Made by a program: the position numbers and the translations under genes
Part shown: positions 34,311 to 46,597 of the stretch, piece by piece
Layout: every line of letters starts with the position of its first letter
Position numbering within the stretch: the first letter of the stretch is position 1
Notes under the pieces: generated by a model
The model's database searches: none
The model's input: only the letters and a program-made list of their open reading frames with translations
What the model was told of the DNA's origin: nothing
Assembly (NCBI GenBank): GCA_033002965.1
Contig: JAURVB010013950.1
Span: 62,001 to 126,000 of the forward strand
Direction: 5' to 3'
From: Piper betle
Lineage: Eukaryota > Streptophyta > Magnoliopsida > Piperales > Piperaceae
DNA: 64,000 nucleotides

Positions 34311-35652
34311 GTTCTGGCTTACACTGGACATGATGATGCTAAGAAGCTCAGGTTGGATGGGGAGTTTACCCTAGAAAGTCTCAAGGTTGTGTCTGTGAGC
34401 CATTTTTTATCCATTCACTTTATCTATTCTATTATTAAGAAATAAGATAACTGATTGAAGTATTATTTTATTTTGTAAAATTTCGAGCTTTTTAGCTAAA
34501 TGTAGTCCGTAATTGATTTGTCCAAACAACTAGCACATTGAACTTTGACCTGTAGTATTGTTCACCACAAAATGAATCTACTGTCTCTTTCTTCTTGTTT
34601 ATTCACATATTATTGCCTCGAGAAAGTATTTTCATATCATTTTGTCATGACTTTTGACTTGCTTTATGTAGACCTTTGCAGCGAATTTTGTTGAAGACAA
34701 GCTCAAGCCTTTTTTCAAGTCTGATTCTGTACCAGAAACTGTCAGTTGCTAGATATGTGCTCTTTAACACAGTTATACTTTCACTTCAAATTAGCTTATC
34801 TTGTTGCACTTTTGTAATGAAAAAACAGAATGATGGGGATGTGAAGATAGTTGTAGGAGACAATTTTGATGAGATAGTTTTGGATGAATCCAAGGATGTT
34901 CTTCTTGAGGTTACTATCTGTCCTTTTTTCTATTAACCAACAGTTCTATTGTATTTTATTCAATGATTTTATGTCTTGCTTTTAATCAGATTTATGCTCC
35001 CTGGTGTGGACACTGTCAAGCACTAGAGCCCGTGTACAATAAGCTTGGCAAGCATTTGCAAGGCATTGATTCACTTGTCATTGCCAAGATGGATGGAACA
35101 ACGAACGAAAATCCTAGAGCTAAGGTTTGCCCCATATTTTTTAAGAATTTATGATTTATGACTTCATGCTCTTGTCTGTTTTATACCTAGTTATTCCATG
35201 TTTGTTTACCTGAAGTGTTTTCTTTTGGATTATTGCTTTTGTGAGAACAACAAATATCACAAAGCTAGTTTTCTGTTCTGATTTGAGCTTTTCTTAATCA
35301 GAATTTTCCACGAAGTCATTCAGTTTAAGTTGCCTTATTTTGATCACTGAATTGGGGGCTCTCCATAAATTTATTTAATTTTTAAGTTATTTTTTTGGGC
35401 TGCTGAGCTTCTTCAGTTGTAGTTTATAATTTGCTTGATGGAGGAGTGCCTTTAAAACCATCTCAGCTTTTGACAAACTTGAGTTGAAAGTTCTTTTGCA
35501 AAAGCTGGACACCTTATTGAGCCAGAATATTGTATCCTGATTATTATATGTTTTGGCTTCTTCTGTTTCTCTAACATTGCTTGATTCTTTTTGTGCAGTC
35601 TGATGGTTTCCCCACGCTTCTTTTCTACCCGGCAGGAAACAAGAGCTTTGAC
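34311..35652 (+). pseudogene. Captured protein disulfide isomerase fragment (PDIL1-3/1-4-like)
   Basis: Five exons with intact-looking splice sites are 34311-34385, 34672-34740, 34829-34909, 34990-35124 and 35599-35652 (last exon truncated). They encode 138 residues in a continuous phase: VLAYTGHDDAKKLRLDGE.., FVEDKLKPFFKSDS.., NDGDVKIVVGDNFDEIVLDE, then IYAPWCGHCQALEP, ending SDGFPTLLFYPAGNKSFD. This spans the end of the b' domain and most of the a' thioredoxin domain, including the CGHC redox site. The signal peptide, the a and b domains and the C-terminus with its ER-retention signal are absent. The fragment lies wholly inside a hAT element and has no start codon of its own. No stop interrupts it, so capture was recent or the reading is under constraint. 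Confidence 0.93.
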
Positions 35653-35951
35653 TCGTTGTTCGATCAACTCGATGAAAAATCATTTGGAAGTTCAATTTTA
35701 TAAATCCCGAACAAAAAGCGCTTATTCTCATTATGGAAAAAAAAGAAGCTTCATTGCTTCATTGGATTTGAATCGATGTTCTATTTTTTAAAAAAATTAA
35801 TTTTTCGTTCAAAAAGATCACTTCAAATAAACAGAAAACCATAAATTAACATATAATGAAATAAAAATACAAAACTTTAAAGTAATTTATATATAATAGC
35901 ATCACGAATAAATGTTAATATCTTTTGTATAAAATAAATGTTAATATTAAT

Positions 35952-35954
<3 letters not shown>

Positions 35955-35996
<42 letters not shown>
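35955..35996. repeat. (TA)n microsatellite
   Basis: An uninterrupted run of TA dinucleotides, about 21 copies, lies in the 3' part of the gene-carrying hAT element. Confidence 0.95.
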
Positions 35997-35997
<1 letters not shown>

Positions 35998-38175
35998 CTG
36001 ATCTAGATCGAACTCGTCTTGTTTTGTATCAACTCGAAACCGTGAGACAAATTATTAAAAAGAAATGAATCGAGTTGAATCCAATCAAAACTCACTCTAA
36101 GCTCTCTATAAAGTGATGGAACGCCTAAAGTATTAGTAAATTAGTTAATTACACTAACCAACATAGCATCTACTTAGTTAGTAATTACTGAATGTTTTAG
36201 TAATCACGGTCACCTTTAATTCACTCCCTTAAAGTTGAAGTGTGACACAGGAGATTGTTGGGTCTTAACTCTCAAAGTATTTATGGCTTATAATAAGAGT
36301 GATTTTTATCCTATGTGTGTCATTTTTTGTTATTTAAGATATTAAATATCAATTTTATGTATGAACTTAATTAATTTACTATATATTACATTTTAAAATT
36401 TTTATAAACTATAATATTAGCCTTACAAATGTTGAAAATATTATATTATTGATGTAAAATATCGGTCATTCGGTCGGTCATTCGGTCGGACAAAGAAATG
36501 TCCATGTTTGGTTTGTTTTAATTCGGTCAAATTCGGTCGGTCAAATTCGGTCGGACATACTTCGGACTTCGGACGGTCGGACCAATTTGGACGTCCGCGC
36601 CCACCCCTATCCACGTCCCTATCTATGTCATGTATTCACCCAACCTACCCAATCCACCAGTTTAGTTAACTCAGATTGAGTTGACTTAAGCGTAATGACT
36701 CAGATATCAGTTCAGTCCAGGTTGACCTAGTCAGCTCACTTGACACAATCACCTTTTTCAACCGTTTTTAGACGCATTTTCGTCCATTTTTCGATCGCAT
36801 ATGATAATTTGAGACTTTTTATATTAATTTATATCTATATTCACATTGTTTAACATATTTTGATGTTATAAGTGTTTTCTATTAGTTATTTATTATTTAC
36901 TTATTCATTATTATTTATTTACTTATTCATTATTATTTATTTCTAGTTATTTATATATTTGTCGATTATAAGGAATGCTTGAATGATTATTTTTATTGAT
37001 GATATTTACTTATTAATATTAATCTTATTCATGTTTATCAAATTTTATTTATTTATTTATTGATTATTTATTCGCTCGCATGTATGTTAATATTTATTTG
37101 TGTTTGATTATATATTCATGTATTTGATAGATATATTGTTACTATTCATGATTAATTGATATTAAATATTTATTTATTTATTTATTTATTTATATATTCA
37201 CTCAAATAAGTATCATTATTTACTCGTGTTTAGCTGTATATTTACATATTATAATTATGTTATTATTTTATGATTAGATGTATTATTTATTTTATTTATT
37301 TATTATTTTATCTAATTATTCACGAGTTTATATATTTAATTATTTTTTTATCGTTCATCATGTCTCATTTTGCATGTCAGGTGTTTAGTTGTAGATTTGT
37401 TTAGTTTTTATCCCTTATTGTGATGTTATTATTGATGTGAGCACAGACTACGACCATGTATTATATAGAGTTGTAAGTCTTTTATTTAACAATGAGTTTC
37501 AATATAGGTTCTGGAGTCCGAACTCACCGTAGATGTGCCGATACGCTTGGAGCTTGGCGATATGTCTGTTACGACTTTTTTCACATTTATCGCATACTTT
37601 ATTGTGGATTTGATTTTCATATCATAGGTCGTGTTAAATGACTATTTTATCAGAGTGCACTTAATACGGGTCATCTAAACATATTTTACTTCTATAATTA
37701 ATAACAGTTGAGGATGGGATTTTTCGGGTTGTTTTCAAACTTAGCTCCACCTCATGTAACCTTCGGGGCTATTTATATGATTATCTTCTCAGCCTATAAT
37801 TATTTTTATCGAGCTTTTAGTAATATGAGAGTTGGTAAATTTGACCTTATGTATACTGTGAGTGAGCGCATACGTAAGTCACAGTTGGCTCTATATTAGT
37901 GAGAGAGTTGTTCTATTTTTGAGGGATCCTAACATCTTTACATCTTGAACTACTTTACACCCGGAGAGGCATAGAGTAGATAAGTATTATTTTGTATAGA
38001 ACAGGTCTAAGCTTGTGGTATCAAATGGTTATATGGAGGTATAGAGAGGGCTTAAGTTATGCGATTTTTCTCGAGAGTAAGACAAATTCTTGCTAAGAGA
38101 GGAATTTGCTGAGAGTGGCATAACATCAGTTTAGTTCGAGATGCTATCGAGTTTGTAACTTGATAACTCCTCAGT

Positions 38176-38325
38176 GGATGCCCTTTGAGGATTCCCATGG
38201 AGAGTATATATGATTTCTCATTCATCGTGGAAATCAGTTTCCACTTGTTTGGATGCCCTTTGAGGATTCCCATGGAGAGTATATATGATTTCTCATTTAT
38301 CGTGGAAATCAGTTTCCACTTGTTA
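38176..38325. repeat. 75-bp tandem duplication
   Basis: Two adjacent copies, 38176-38250 and 38251-38325, begin ggatgccctttgaggattcc and differ at about one internal base (cattca versus cattta) and at the last base. They lie inside the old LTR copy. The near identity shows that the duplication is younger than the LTR. Confidence 0.9.
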
Positions 38326-38699
38326 ATTTGCATTAGTTATTTTCCAGACCAATGACATTTGTTATTGACCTTTTCTTATGATATATATTTGTCTTACATT
38401 CAATTGTATTGGGTCAACTTTGATGAAAGGCAAATAGATGCTATATGCACTTCTACTCAACACATCATTATTTTCTTACATGCTTTAATCTATGCTTGAT
38501 ATATTTTTTTATCTATAATTAGTAATGCTTTCTATTTTCGAGATGTAAGATGATTATTTCGGTCCATTTTCTCGTTTAAGTCTTATAGATTAATTAATTT
38601 AGATATAACTTGACTCGAACAAAACAGTTCTAATTCGGTTCTTAGATGAATCAAAATCTAGGTATTACAATTTTCCAAAATCCGGGTGTTACAGTTTTC

Positions 38700-39413
38700 C
38701 ACATAAAATTTGATATCTCATTTATTTTTATGATTTTGTACTTTTTGTGATCCGGTTGGTTTGATTGTTATTCTATCCTTATTGTTGCTAATTCCAAGAT
38801 TTTATTTATGGTAAATCCCAATAAGTTGGGGTAAGTCTAAGGCCCCCGGATTTTTGCAATGTGAAAATAATTTCATTTTGAGTTTTCCAAATTTTAGATG
38901 TATGTTAAGAGTGGATTGGAATTTTTAATCATTGTATAACGACTAATATTTAACAAAACATCGATTCCCTACATATAAAACCAGTTTAATGGTATTCGAA
39001 CAATTTGCACCAAACATTCAGCATGAATCTCCACTAAGAACTAAGTGAGCTTTATAAGTGTAGAGGCTGGGGTTGATTCTCGTCACATCCAACTGCTGTT
39101 TTTTTTTTGAAGAAAAAAGAAAACTGCTGCTCAAATTCTAAGAATCTGAGTTCTCCGAATAACAAGTTAAATTGGGCATTAAATTAGAAACAGCAGAAAA
39201 AGTGGATCCCAGTACAATCGTTATCACAAGCAAATTGACGCTCTGTATAATAGGCATATGCAATCATGTACAACCCTGCCGGAAACACAGCAAAAAATAA
39301 ACAACGATTGATGTAAAAAGCCCGTCTGGCTGTCACCAAGTACCAGCTCTCACATCTGGTACCAACCGTTGTAGTGTGCTAGGGCAACTCGAGTTACCCT
39401 ATGTTTACTTGCT
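38700..39413. other. Intergenic and SFT2 3' region
   Basis: I see no gene. The part next to 39413 probably contains the 3' untranslated region of the SFT2 gene. The remainder is AT-rich with no recognised repeat. Confidence 0.4.
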
Positions 39414-42400
39414 TCAAAACTCAGTATCGAAGCATGCCATGAATATTTTTGAAACCATGGACCGGGCAAAAGGTATATAGGTGAGACCATACCTAGAACA
39501 CCACAAGAAATATCAGCGGTACACTGCAGTAAGAAATAAAAAAACAAGCAGCAGAGGAAGAAAATGGCAATAGACACAAGTATATGTGGAAAAAGATTAA
39601 TTTGGATTTTCTATTTAAAATCCAATTCACTAAGATTAATTGGATGAATATAACACACATAATATTTACCACACAAGTGCCCCGAATTCTAAGATTATTG
39701 CTAGAAGAGTCAAAAGCTTGTTATGGACCTGTTAAAAAAATAATTTGTGAAATAATGAGCATTTGATTTTTTTTCAACCTTGAGTTCTTAATCAAATGGG
39801 AAGAAATATTACAAGAAAAGTAAGAACTTACATATAGTGCACAGAACAGGGCAATAATGATACTCGCAAGGTATATAGCAGTAGCATATATTCGTACAGG
39901 GTCAAGCATCATCGTCATTTGTCGTTTTGGACCGATAAGAAAAGCTGTGCTGTGATAAAAAAGACTACACTTTCAGCAAGCTCTTTAAGGTTAAAAAACT
40001 AAACTGTATGATGTAATAAACAAACAATCAGCCAAGACCCAAAAGGAAATATGACTAACAATTGTTACAACAAACCAAGTGTTTGTTTTGGGGCAATTAC
40101 AAAAGGCTTTAAACTTTAAATGCAATTATTCAATATTCAAACTTGTTAAAAAGAAAGGTCATATTTTAAACCATTTAATATTACCAAGAGGCACTCTAAG
40201 TGGGTCACTTATTCCCAAGTATAACTCTTTTGTGCTAGGTTATTGATGGCCTTAAGCAATGAAGGCCAAGTTTATGATCTCTTTCCTTCGAAAATCAGAC
40301 AAAAAGATCATGAGTAAAGCCAAGCGTTTACCCTGTTTTAGGCTTTTCGCCCTAAAATCATTCTCCTCATCTTATTCAACAGCCGTTAACATATTACTCA
40401 TTAGTCTTTTAACTGTCAAAGCACCGGGGCTATCAGCATCATTGCCAATTTTTCCCCAAGAGGTGAAAATTGGTCATGAGATTTTTTAAGCCATAACAAC
40501 TTATAGCCTAGCCAGTTTAGTCGGTGCAGTAGTTACTCCCTCATTCCCTCTTTCATGATCTAGCCAATCTTCTTCGGCAATCCCAAATAATAGCAGTTGA
40601 AGACATGTTGTAGGAGTCATGTAATAATAAATGGTTATTTTTAAAGGCTAGAAACCTTCCTAACAACGATTCTTCTCCTTTATCCAGGGCTTGGGACAGC
40701 AATACAAGAGCCCAAGCAATAGTTCTCATGAGTTAGCAGAGTCATGCTTCAAGGTTGTTAATGTATTTCAAAACAGCAATCATGAAAACCGCATCTCATG
40801 CATCTTTATTGGCCATCAAAAGACTTCCATGTCAATCTTTGACAATGTTTTCTTGCCTTTAGGTGACTTGGATGAATATTTCTGTTGATCTGATTGATTT
40901 AAGTTTCGTCAGTCAGTTACAACTGGTCATCCTAATGAAAATTCTATTGGTGTTCAATCGTATGAAGTTAACTTCAGCAAAAACAATCTTAGCCTGTCAT
41001 ACAATCACTATAGAAAAATCATTTTATCCTGATGAAAATGTTGTACTTGAGCCTATTCCTATTGCAACTAAGAAGATATTAATGACTAAATAGCATAGAC
41101 AAAGGGTAAAACCAAAACTGAAACTAACCAAGATGTAAGATATGAAATTAAAACTAGAGGATTGTGTCAGTCAAGATTGTAAAAAATCTGGCATGATTAA
41201 AAAAAATAAAAGCAAGAAATGCAGAAAAGCCAAAATTTTGAGAACAAGCTAAGGTACAAGTGCAAAGGAAAGTATCAAATTAGAGATGGTACGAAGGGGA
41301 AGAACAAAATTAGCATAGACTGAAAACTAACCTTCCAAGTGCCAGCAAATTTCCGAAGGTGAATGTTATCCCAAACTTGATTGGATTAAAGAAAACAAGC
41401 ATGGACTGCCACCAATATATAATTTTAAGAAACTCACTCATTCATATAGCTTATCTTCAATAATAGAAATCAAATGTATGCAAATTTTAGCTTGCGAGAT
41501 ATATAAAGCCCTCTGTCTTCCATATTTTCAAGTGACTGGTTTTTAATTCAGATTCATTTAGCATTTAAGAAAAATGTATATGAAACACATTAAAAACTAA
41601 TGCCAATGAGTGCTGGTTATACTACTGTCACCTCAATCCCCAAACTAGACGGGAATGACGAAAGACATGTTCACGAGTGAGGATAAATTTCTGGTTAGAA
41701 TACCTACATTCTTATTTTCATCTGTTCCCTCGATCCCATCCTCCATTTTCATGCTTGGTTCCCAAAACGCCCACTACTTACTCTGTCGTTTGTGCTAATT
41801 GATCAATTACAGCCCTTCAACTTACATATCTCAACTAAGCCACAGAAAGCGTTGTTCATCAATTTTGCCACAATAATATTAGGCCATCACTAGTAACATA
41901 AGTAATTAGCCCTTCCTACAGGGATGAATCCCATAGAAAATACCCTGGTTATAGAATCTCAGAAGGTAAAATATTGAAAACCAAGATTTAAAACCACAAG
42001 TTTTAACCAAATCATAAGATCAGCAGGAAACAAATTCACAGGAAAGAAATTATTTGTTCTCATGAAATTATATCAAAGAAGTAGGGGCACCCTACATTTC
42101 CTGTACTATTTTCTACCGCATGCGCATTGTTATACTAAAATTCACCACCAAATTAATCCTACGCTTAGTCTTAAAGATTTTGTGATTTCACAAACACGAG
42201 TGTCCGGGATATACAATCTGACATCAGAGCTTTACCGACTGCCATTTTTGCATAAAAATTGAAAATTAAAGTCAACATTTTCATTCTTGGGAGGAAACAA
42301 GGGCATTTTCTTCAAATTTCGAGCACATTTAGGAATCCAAATACATACAAATTAATAAATTCCCCAGAGAAAATCTAATACAAAAAAATTCCAAAACAGA

Positions 42401-42832
42401 ATCTCATCTAAGGCTTCTCACCAGGCAGGAGAAAAAAACAGAGAAAAATGAAGAATAACCGTACCAGGAGTGTGCAAGCCAAACCAGCAGCTAGACAAAT
42501 AGCAAAACCATATAATCTCTGATTAAAAAAAGAAGAAGAAGCAAAAATCCATGCCTCAGTAACGCATCAACACATTTGATTTGATGGAAATAATATATGG
42601 AAGCTCAGAACCAAAAATTTCTAACACTTAAAGACTCCCAAGCAACAACAGAAGAAAAGAGATCTGAGGTGAAGGAGGAAGAAGAGACCTGTTTGGTGGA
42701 CAGGGTGCACTCGCGGTTGAAGTCGTCGAGGAAAGAGGAGGAGGAGGATCCGGGGAGAGCCTCCTCGTCTTCCTCAACATCCATGCCCACCAGGATCTTC
42801 ACTTTCTCCATGGCCCGACTCATCTTCTCCAT
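39414..42832 (-). CDS. SFT2: SFT2-like vesicle transport membrane protein
   Basis: Six exons (42689-42832, 42465-42518, 41332-41405, 39832-39949, 39670-39728, 39414-39492) encode 175 residues with consistent phases. The acidic and serine-rich N-terminus (MEKMSRAMEKVKILVGMD, then FLDDFNRECTLSTKQ) faces the cytosol. It is followed by four hydrophobic segments: LYGFAICLAAGLACTLL.., FGITFTFGNLLALG.., IYATAIYLASIIIALFCAL and LLTLLAIILEFGALVWYGL. The tail is YIPFARSMVSKIF..CFDTEF. This is the Got1/Sft2 family (for example At5g24170), whose yeast member acts in fusion of retrograde endosome-derived vesicles with the late Golgi. Length is as expected and no defect is visible. Introns 2 and 3 are over 1 kb each and contain no recognised element. 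The start was chosen because MEKMSRA begins the conserved region. Confidence 0.95.
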
Positions 42833-43669
42833 CCTCGGCTGCCGCCCCTAACCTCGCCTTGCGATTCTAGTCGACTCCTGTCGACTCAGTCCTTGGCCTC
42901 GAACATAAATACATTTATTATTTTTATTATCCTCAAATAATAAGGAAAGAAGTATATTTTTTATTTAAAAATTTATTAAAAAATAATCGTAATTAATTTG
43001 AACATAAACTATGTAGTTATCTTCTTTTCTTTTTTCCTTTTGAAATGTATTAGGTATTACCATTTTTGGTTGGTGTTCATTTCTTAAAATTTTATTCATT
43101 TTGTATTTTTATCAAAAAAAAAGTATTCTAAGGGTATAATCAACAAGGCATTAACTGTGATATTCCATAATTTAATATGCAAATAATAAATTGTTGATGA
43201 AATGAGGGGCATGTAAAATATAATTTTCAAAATGAAAGGATATTTGAAATGAATATATATGGAGTTAATGTGTTCACGAATTTTGTTGCTTAGTATAAAC
43301 TATAAACTGATCAAATTATATTCCGAGGGTAGGATTGCCTCCCGATTAGTGGATTCAACTCAGTTCAGGTTGTGGCTTGATGGAGAAAAACTCACGTCTA
43401 AGTTGTTAATTGAAATTGCAACAACATGAAGGGTATTTTGATTCGTACGGGGATAATCATTATCTTAATTCTCTATCTATATATGAAACTGCAACAATCA
43501 TTCTCATCTCCAAATTACGGTTTTAATTAACATGCAATGCAATACATTAGCAAATATACCTCGATATGTATAAGATTTAATTAACAAGACGCACATTTTT
43601 TCAAAAAACGTGTAACACAACGAAGCCTTATTTCTAGCCTCCACAAGCTGTCCTTATATGCTCCTTGAA
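42833..43669. other. Intergenic between SFT2 promoter and peroxidase 3' end
   Basis: This is AT-rich sequence without a gene. The first ~80 bp upstream of the SFT2 start are GC-richer and are probably its 5' untranslated region and core promoter. Confidence 0.4.
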
Positions 43670-45025
43670 TCAGTTAACCCGGCGGCAGTCTTGCCTCACT
43701 TCGCCGTCATCACCCTCCTTGACGTCGAGCTGCCCCATCCTCATCATGGCCGGCTGGAAATCCAAGAAGAACCTGGCCGTGTTCATGGCGTAGGCATTCA
43801 CCCACCCCGTGTCCTGGGGCTGTTAAACAGCGTCTGGTCGGAGAACAACACCCCGGCCCCTGACTGCAAGCCCGTGAAGTAGTCGTTGTCGAATGAGGTA
43901 CTCGTCCGGTCTAACGCTGCCTCCTCATTGTCGCCGCCGCTGCACGTCTTTGACAACATTGTAGCCGTGGTAAAGCTGAGAGTCGGGTCGACGTTGTGGG
44001 AGGAGTCGAAGTTCTTTAGCCTGCTCTTGAAAGAGGAGCACCTTGCCACCCCAATGGTGTGAGCACCTGCATGCTCAACCAAATGCATCAACACTAAAAT
44101 CAATCACGCACTACAACTACATCGTGCATATATATAGTGCAAGGATCGATAGAATGTTGGATAATTAAGCAGTTGACTGATTATTACCGGATAATGCAAC
44201 CACGTCTTGGACGGTAAAGCCTCGTTGGCCGAATGTTCTGATGAGCTCGGTGGCATTTAGAAAAGGTGGGGGTAGCCTGATAGTGTCTTCTATCTTGGAC
44301 CTTCTTCCATCCTTTCTTCCTTTGGGGATTTCAAACAACGGTCCCCCAGCCTAAAAAGTAGCAGTAAATTAGTGCATGATCAGAGGGATGTTTTGCACTA
44401 TTGTGTGCAAGCAGCCAGTTTTTATGGTTGCAATTTAGCAAATTTGGGGATTGAATTGAACTATATAGGTAATAAAACAATTATGAGATTTTCTTACAAA
44501 GAAAACTGCATCTCTAGCGGCCATGGCAACAATGTCAGCGCATGAAACGACACCGGGGCATTGATCCTCTAGGTCACTCTTGGCGTCGTCGATCACCTCA
44601 TAACCTCTTAAGCTTAGGTTTGCTGGTGAGTCCTTCTCGGCCGTGTTCCCCTTTGTGGAGTCAATTAGTATTGATCCATCACATCCCTGCCATAACATAA
44701 ACATATACCGTTACTGAAATCTTCGTCAATTGGTACACCAGTAGCTGCAACATATATATAGTTCAAAAGTACATTATGAAACACAAAAAGTACACTACTT
44801 AACCTCTACAAAGCAGTCATGGAAATGCATCCGAAGGAGTGGAGCCGCGAGAGTAGGATCTTCACGCAAAGCTCTATTCACTGCATTTCTTACAATCATA
44901 TCGGCCATGGGGCAATTCACTGCGTAGTAAGCGACGTTTAATCCATTTGCTCTAAACATGGGCCCCGATTCCAACAGCGTTAGGATAATTAGTAAGATCA
45001 TCGTAATTGGAAGCTTGAAGATCAT
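43670..45025 (-). pseudogene. PER47: Class III peroxidase (PER47-like), late frameshift
   Basis: Four exons (44804-45025, 44498-44686, 44188-44350, then 44066 downwards) give a signal peptide ([19 protein letters not shown]) and a secreted plant peroxidase. Visible features are distal R65/H69 in RMHFHDCF, proximal H194 in LSGAHTIGVARC, and the calcium-site GCDGS. The order and sequence follow Arabidopsis PER47 (At4g33420) closely. In exon 4 the conserved reading SPRTRG..VNAYAMN is broken: a run of G near 43803-43808 is one base short, so translation stops at TGA 43798-43800 after TRGG. The lost frame stays open for ~43 more codons (NTARFFLDF.., DVKEGDDGEVRQDC, RRVN) to its natural stop at 43670. 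The truncated product would lack the last helices and the C-terminal disulfide cysteine. This is either a young pseudogene or a sequencing error in a homopolymer. Family role: H2O2-dependent oxidation of phenolics in the cell wall. Confidence 0.88.
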
Positions 45026-45980
45026 GGTGTTTATCAACACAAATATACAAATATCGATAAACAAACAAACTAGGAGATTTAATAATGAAGCGAATATCAA
45101 CTCAGAGAGCCAATGAGATGAAGGATATGGAGTAGCTAAGGTAAGCAAGTAAAGAGGAGGTGAGCCTGAGAAGAGAGATAATTGAGCCCGGCCTTTATAT
45201 ACATCTGCATATGCACTGATCTTGAAACTTCCACTCGACAAAGGATAGGATAGGATACAGAATTAGCCAATAGTGTGTTGCACCAAAATGAAAGGTCCGA
45301 ATACAACATGTTGCAAAGGTGAATTGAACTTAATTAAATAACGGATCGATCCTAACTTGCAAGCTTTCCATAATTCCATTATGCCAAAGCTAAATCATGT
45401 TAAGTCATCTGACATAATCACAATTAGTGATCAGACAAGGTGCGCCATCATATAATCAAACAACCATGAAATTGATGCAATGCAGCTGTTGCCCACATTG
45501 ACTAATCTTCTCATCGTCACCCATCAAGGCATTAGCTAGTGTACACAACTGAGTGGTCATCATTATCATTGTTCTAACGCGTGAATTGTTGCAGAAAGTG
45601 AGCCTGTGACATGGTTTCTGAAACATCCACTGGTGGCAGACCAACCAATCAATCGAGACCATATCGTAACCTTTTTTCCAAAGCCACCATATCGTAACTT
45701 ACAAACTTACTTGAATTAAACGACCTAAGTGAACTTGTCGAGGACCTTAGTTACAAGTGCGCTTTGACTTGTAGATGAATATAAAACTAGTTTTTTGTTT
45801 TATTTTTATTTGAAAGTGCATATACATAAACTAGTTGATTAGCTTGCTTGTGGTGCACCCACAAGCATAATGCGAGTGTATCGTTTACTTGTTTATGTAT
45901 TCATGGTCTAGCTAGTGTGCTGTTGGGAGTTTTGGGAATGCAGCAAATTATACAAATGTATAGTCTGTTCCATTAATTAA
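45026..45980 (-). promoter_or_regulatory. Peroxidase upstream region, present twice
   Basis: The ~950 bp upstream of the peroxidase start are repeated, with moderate divergence, at 49104-49980. Shared blocks are cgaatatcaactcagagagcc, gatcttgaaacttccact, ggtgaattgaacttaatta/ggtgaatcgaacttaacta, aagctttc-ataattccat and ggtggcagaccaaccaatca. A tandem duplication that included the promoter and first exon explains this. A likely TATA element lies at 45195-45201 (rtatata on the minus strand). Confidence 0.75.
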
Positions 45981-45999
45981 TATTATAGTTTTGGTGTCT

Positions 46000-46560
46000 T
46001 TTTATAGTCACATGGTATGAGACATGAGGATGTATTATTTTTGTCTTTGTCCCATATCAGAATTGAAATTAGTTGTTTGAGTGCTATATAAGATGAGTTT
46101 AAGTCTCTTAAGATGACTAATCATTTTTTATATCAGAGCCGGCCCATATCTCCACTTGTCGGCTCTAAGAAGTAGCGATCAAGAAATGACTATTTAAAAG
46201 AAGGTTATTGGGGGCCCGACAAACAAAAAAAATAGTGCATATCTTTACTTGTCACCTTCAAGAAGTAATAACTTAGAAAAGGGCTACTCGGGGCCCAATA
46301 AACAAAAAAACAAAGTCTATAAGATCGGAGTAAGAGCTACCTAAAGTGGACATGAGGGACGATGAGGTGGAGTCTCGAAGAATGTTACAATCTATGATAT
46401 AAGACATGAAGTTATATTGTTTTCGACCTTAATCCCACATCGTGATTGAAATTGATTAGCAAGTGTTATATGGGATGAGTTATAAGTCCCTTAAAATGAC
46501 TAATTATTTTAAGATATATTGAATGCCCATAATAGTCTCCCCTTAGCCCGTGGATTATTG
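46000..46560. repeat. TRIM/LTR-like repeat with two direct copies
   Basis: Two related blocks occur about 370 bp apart (about 46015-46125 and 46380-46515). Both read tatgagacatga-/tataagacatga-, then gtccca(t/c)at(c), then gattgaaattg, then tatatgggatgagttataagtc-cttaaaatgactaat. The tccCACATcg word followed by a gattgaaatt stretch is common at the ends of small plant LTR retroelements (TRIM type). The pair could be two short LTRs around a tiny internal region, but I could not confirm termini. Confidence 0.45.
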
Positions 46561-46597
46561 TTTATTACAACCTCTAACTCTTTGACAATTGTTAATG

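Larger units (their letters stand above)
33496..36609. mobile_element. Gene-carrying hAT element (Pack-type), TSD tccacgtc
   Basis: The termini are perfect inverted repeats of at least 11 bp: TAGGGGTGGGC at 33496 and GCCCACCCCTA ending at 36609. The flanking 8-bp target duplication, tccacgtc, is exact (33488-33495 and 36610-36617). Eight-base duplications and a TAGGGGTG-type end define the hAT superfamily. Subterminal regions on both sides are dense in cggtcgga/gtccgac words. The 3,114-bp element encodes no transposase. It carries a GC-rich segment (33675-34140) and then five exons, with introns, of a protein disulfide isomerase gene. It must have been moved by a transposase supplied elsewhere. 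A truncated sibling lies at 6536-8034. The insertion target is an old LTR. Confidence 0.95.
32720..38693 (+). mobile_element. Old, diverged LTR of the 3-kb family, split by a hAT element
   Basis: Right of the hAT insertion, 37500-38693 follows the same block order as the second half of the solo LTRs: gccgatacgcttggagctt, a gcacttaatacgggtcat block, attaataacagttgaggatggg, ttgttttcaaac, a cccggagagg block and an end of ccgggtgttaca at 38693. The part left of the hAT element (32720-33495) resembles the C-rich first half, but I could not find the TGTAAAAC start. Divergence is much higher than between the three younger copies, so it is an ancient insertion. It contains runs of TTTA near 36890-37200 and a 75-bp tandem duplication at 38176-38325. 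Confidence 0.6.
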
